Source: Kitasatospora aureofaciens
GTDB lineage: Bacteria > Actinomycetota > Actinomycetes > Streptomycetales > Streptomycetaceae
Length of the DNA stretch: 64,000 nucleotides
NCBI GenBank assembly: GCA_000720845.1
Contig: JODU01000015.1
Span: 340,379-404,378, forward strand
Direction of reading: 5' to 3'
Shown: positions 61,568 to 64,000 of the stretch, in pieces
How positions within the stretch are numbered: position 1 is the first letter of the stretch
How the letters are laid out: every line of letters begins with the position of its first letter
Notes under the pieces: generated by a model
Seen by the model: only the letters and a program-made list of their open reading frames with translations
Told to the model about the DNA's origin: nothing
Database searches by the model: none
Translations under genes and position numbers: made by a program

Positions 61568-61851
61568 TTCCGCACCGCCGCCTCGAGCGCTTTGTCGACC
61601 TCGAGGTAACTGTCCTTGCTCTTGCCGATGATGTCGGCAAGGTCCTCGGTCTGCTTGCCGATCTCCTCGGAGCCGTACTTCCAGTCCTCCTGGAATGCCT
61701 CGCACGCCGAGTCCAGCTCATCCGTGCCCAGCCCGAGGACCGTCGCGTCCGACAGCGCCTTCCGCACTCCCCTGAGCGAAGTCGACGACTCCCTCAGCGA
61801 CTTCATGAACCGCCCGAGCTCGTCCCCGTCCACGGCAAGCCGCTCCGCCAT
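61564..61851 (-). CDS. WXG100-family (ESAT-6-like) protein
   Basis: Helical protein of 95 residues. The midpoint carries EDWKYGSEE (Trp57, Gly60), a variant of the W-x-G turn with one extra residue. The C-terminus has YLEVD (Tyr82, Asp86), the YxxxD/E signal for type VII secretion. Such proteins dimerise with each other or with larger LXG/T7SS-signal substrates and are co-secreted. GAGGGGACGGG precedes the ATG. It overlaps the next gene by four bases, the canonical WXG100-substrate pairing. The ESX machinery itself is not in the window. Confidence 0.85.
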   Translation of the reverse strand: MAERLAVDGDELGRFMKSLRESSTSLRGVRKALSDATVLGLGTDELDSACEAFQEDWKYGSEEIGKQTEDLADIIGKSKDSYLEVDKALEAAVRK

Positions 61852-61958
61852 GCGCCCGTCCCCTCTCACCGATCCACCGCACCGATGAGAGGAACGACGC
61901 CATCCGGTTTGCGTGACGCCCTGGCGACCGCCGCCGCCCTGAGGACTGGCGGAAAGGA

Positions 61959-62987
61959 TCAGCGGTTGACGGCCTGGATCTCCTGGACGACGACATCCTG
62001 GGTCGCGCCGAACGTCCCGTCGGGCAGGTCTCCGCCCGTGGGGCCGGTGCCGGTCCAGTGGATCTCCCACGTGACCGTCGCCTGAAGCGGGAACGTCCCG
62101 TCACCCGAGGACCGCAGGTACTTCACGCCGCACGGCGGTGTGTCGTCCGCCCTGCCCTTCTCGTACGGAGCACCGATACGACCGCCCTTGATCTCGCAGA
62201 CTCCCGAGGCGGGGTAGGTCTCGGCATCCGGCGTGCCCGGCTTGATCTGCAGCGAGACCGGCTCCGCCGTGGCCGTCGCCGAGATACCGATCTCCTCCAC
62301 GGACGCGGTGACCGAGACCGGCTTGAACTCGGCACCGTCCAGCCAGGCCCACGTCGGAAGGTTCACCTTGGTCGCCCCCGCGGGCGCCAACGTCACCTCG
62401 GTACCGGGGACACGGATCTCCGCGTAGGCGAGCTCGGCGAGGACTTCCGGGGTGACGGCGTTCTCCTTGTCCGCGGGTGGCGGGTCGCCGATGTCCACCC
62501 AGAAGTAATCCGTGTCGCACTTGTCCCAGCCCGGCGGGAAGCTCTCGTTCACATACGAGCCCCACCAATATCCCTGGCCGGTCTTGTCCTTGTGGAATCC
62601 CTTCTTCTCATCCTTCGCGTTGTACTTCTCCCGCTGCTCGGCATCCCACTGGTATCCCGTGGACTCGGCCTCCCAGATCGGCTCCAGGTAATCCTGCAAC
62701 TCCTGGGGCGAGAACTTCGGGGCGTACCAGCACGCCGGCGGGCTCCACGACGTCGCCGACGTCACGGGCCCCACCGAATCTCCACTACCGTTCTTCGAAC
62801 GATCGAAGACAACACCACCCACGCTCACCGAAACGGTCCCGTCACCACCGGCCTCGGCGTGCTGCTCCGTCTGACCATTGCTCCCGTGTTTACCACGCTC
62901 AGCGAATGCCGACGGCGCGACGAGAACGGATACACAGACAAGACTCAGAACGGTCACCGTTCTGCCCAACGTTCTTACGGCTGGCAC
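61959..62987 (-). CDS. Exported protein of unknown function, T7SS-linked cluster
   Basis: Secreted protein of 342 residues. The signal peptide is VRTLGRTVTVLSLVCVSVLV ending APSAFA. The mature part is rich in Trp, Asp and Gly (SPPACWYAPKFSPQELQDYL, YWWGSYVNESFPPGWDKC) with five cysteines, probably forming disulfides. Predicted beta-rich segments near the end (VEEIGISATATAEPVSLQIK, TVTWEIHWTGTGPTGGD) suggest an immunoglobulin-like domain. The GTG at 62987 follows GGGGGGACAAGG and overlaps the upstream lipoprotein gene by 13 bases. Such proteins occur beside T7SS substrates in Streptomyces as I recall. The function is unknown. Confidence 0.8.
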   Translation of the reverse strand: MPAVRTLGRTVTVLSLVCVSVLVAPSAFAERGKHGSNGQTEQHAEAGGDGTVSVSVGGVVFDRSKNGSGDSVGPVTSATSWSPPACWYAPKFSPQELQDYLEPIWEAESTGYQWDAEQREKYNAKDEKKGFHKDKTGQGYWWGSYVNESFPPGWDKCDTDYFWVDIGDPPPADKENAVTPEVLAELAYAEIRVPGTEVTLAPAGATKVNLPTWAWLDGAEFKPVSVTASVEEIGISATATAEPVSLQIKPGTPDAETYPASGVCEIKGGRIGAPYEKGRADDTPPCGVKYLRSSGDGTFPLQATVTWEIHWTGTGPTGGDLPDGTFGATQDVVVQEIQAVNR

Positions 62988-63640
62988 GCCTTGTCCCCCC
63001 GGGTAGAAGCGATATCGGTGGTCTGCCATACACCGGCTGCGTTCTTGGCGAGCTTTGTGTGGTAAAGAACGTAGCTGTCAGCCGTTGACGCCGACCTGTC
63101 GACCTTGCCGGTCTTCTTGTTCTTGATGTACGACTTACTCTCGTCCGAGCAGTAGGTCACGTACGCTTGGCCCTCGTCTGAGAAGGTGACCTCACGGTTG
63201 AAGTACCGGGTCACACCGATCCAGGTGTCATTGTCGTCGATGTAGCCCTGCACGTACGTAATCGACGAGCTCAGGGCCTTCTCGGTGTTGTAGTAGCCGA
63301 GCGCTTTCGTGCCGGTACTGCCCTTGAAAATGGCTTCGTCCACCGCGTTCACCGCCAATGAGCTGTCCGCTAGGACAGCGTCCTTCTTGGCATCGCCCGT
63401 CTTGCCGCCCTCGAAGACGTTCTTGGCGTCGGACGGAAAGCTGATCACCGGCCGGTCTCCGGCTGTCGTCTCGCTAGGACTCGGCGAGGCAGACGGCTTG
63501 CTCCCTGTGTCCGCCCCCGCGATCTTGTCCTCCCCCTCTCCCTTGCCGGGGCTGTCGTCGCTGCCGCACGCGGACAGCGTCAAGGCCGCTGCGGCGGTCA
63601 GCGTGAGCGCTGCGAGCAGGGTGGGGCGGCGGCGATTCAC
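62975..63640 (-). CDS. Secreted lipoprotein, first gene of the T7SS-linked cluster
   Basis: Lipoprotein of 221 residues: signal peptide LLAALTLTAAAALT with lipobox LSAC (Cys25), a Gly/Ser/Asp-rich linker to about 65, then a compact domain (YNTEKALSSSITYVQGYIDD, DTWIGVTRYFNREVTFSDEG, YVTYCSDESKSYIKNKKTGK). The domain has a conserved-looking YVTYCSDES turn and ends in GDKACQP, so its cysteines may pair. The next gene's start overlaps its 3' end, which indicates co-transcription. I do not recognise the family beyond its similarity to other small Streptomyces lipoproteins. Confidence 0.82.
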   Translation of the reverse strand: MNRRRPTLLAALTLTAAAALTLSACGSDDSPGKGEGEDKIAGADTGSKPSASPSPSETTAGDRPVISFPSDAKNVFEGGKTGDAKKDAVLADSSLAVNAVDEAIFKGSTGTKALGYYNTEKALSSSITYVQGYIDDNDTWIGVTRYFNREVTFSDEGQAYVTYCSDESKSYIKNKKTGKVDRSASTADSYVLYHTKLAKNAAGVWQTTDIASTRGDKACQP

Positions 63641-63914
63641 GGTCGACTCCTGAGTAGGACGAGGCTTCTCTTCAGCGACGCAACGCTATCCACCGGAGCC
63701 GAGAGACACCAGGGCGAGACCTGTCCCTCGGCGGCCCCAACGGGACTGGGCGGCAGTTCCATCTCACAAGCCGACGACAGACCCCGCAGGCCGTCCTTCA
63801 ATCACCTGGGCGTCTGGCCGGATGACCTTTATTCGAACTGCGGCGCCTTGTAAGTTCACGCGTGCGTACGGGTGGTTGCTGGTGCGACGCGTGAGCTGAC
63901 GGGGGGTTGCGGGG
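63641..63914. promoter_or_regulatory. Divergent promoter region of the T7SS-linked genes
   Basis: This 274-base gap separates the minus-strand lipoprotein operon from the plus-strand T7SS-substrate gene. It should contain both promoters. An AT-richer patch around 63826-63860 stands out. No specific operator is claimed. Confidence 0.4.
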
Positions 63915-64000
63915 ATGGTGGGCCACAGGCCGAGTGACTGGCATGTGCTGGACCTGGACAAGGACCCGACCCCGGGGGATCCGCAGCGGGTGCGCACGCT
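63915..64000 (+). CDS. Start of a second T7SS-substrate gene (cut by the right edge)
   Basis: An open frame from the ATG at 63915 (or GTG at 63918) to the window end encodes MVGHRPSDWHVLDLDKDPTP then GDPQRVRT. The pattern RPxDW-x-x-LxLDxDPxPGDPxxVR is the opening of the T7SS-targeting domain of actinobacterial polymorphic toxins and matches the LGFNPVPGDTETV segment of the gene at 60203-61567. A run of G upstream may serve as ribosome site. The C-terminal toxin part lies outside the window. Confidence 0.7.
   Translation, partial: MVGHRPSDWHVLDLDKDPTPGDPQRVRT

Overview
The window is high-GC actinobacterial DNA. Its GTG starts, GC-rich third codon positions, four-base overlaps between coupled genes and characteristic families (WhiB-like protein, large LuxR/LAL regulator, SpoIIE-type phosphatases, DUF1707, DUF402, F420-type oxidoreductase) point to Streptomyces. 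From memory, the order oxyR-ahpCD, penicillin-binding protein, class II and class I fumarase, wblI-glpX, xseAB, ispH, glucokinase, ychF follows the S. coelicolor chromosome around SCO5029-SCO5065, so most of the window looks like conserved core with accessory insertions.

Layout. 1-2954: a SpoIIE-type phosphatase cut by the left edge, an anti-sigma-like ATPase and a Nudix hydrolase. 3006-9684: regulators (GntR, LysR with divergent SDR, XRE-cupin), a membrane protein, a methyltransferase and a DinB-like protein. 9999-11397: a 25-residue peptide gene followed by an M14 metallocarboxypeptidase, a possible small peptide natural-product or processing unit. 11427-16943: esterase and metallo-beta-lactamase-fold hydrolase divergent from a 954-residue LAL regulator. 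17182-25543: lipoprotein, ychF, a DUF6542 protein, a glucokinase gene with a one-base frameshift, ispH, APC permease, xseAB, a truncated remnant of a zinc/quinone oxidoreductase and a DUF4287 gene. 25646-30160: four overlapping genes (nucleotide-sugar dehydrogenase, family-2 glycosyltransferase, 35-residue membrane peptide, NodB-type deacetylase) that look like a dedicated extracellular polysaccharide system.

30332-40761: nitroreductase-like reductase, DUF4245, glpX, wblI, DUF1707 protein, both fumarase classes, a DUF402 protein and a second SpoIIE-type phosphatase. 40842-53387: class A penicillin-binding protein, SPFH protein with an overlapping ribbon-helix-helix gene, a PadR/ABC exporter operon, oxyR divergent from ahpCD, an AI-2E-type membrane protein and a secreted lytic transglycosylase. 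53388-57045: PIN-PhoH ATPase, about 1.1 kb of non-coding DNA rich in hairpins, and an AlkZ-like protein.

57069-64000: methyltransferase and LLM oxidoreductase, then a six-gene minus-strand type VII secretion locus (lipoprotein, exported protein, WXG100 protein, 454-residue substrate, a membrane protein with a TTA codon and a cytoplasmic-looking protein) with a second T7SS-substrate gene starting divergently at the right edge. The strongest candidates for undescribed biology are this T7SS locus, the four-gene polysaccharide operon and the peptide-M14 pair.
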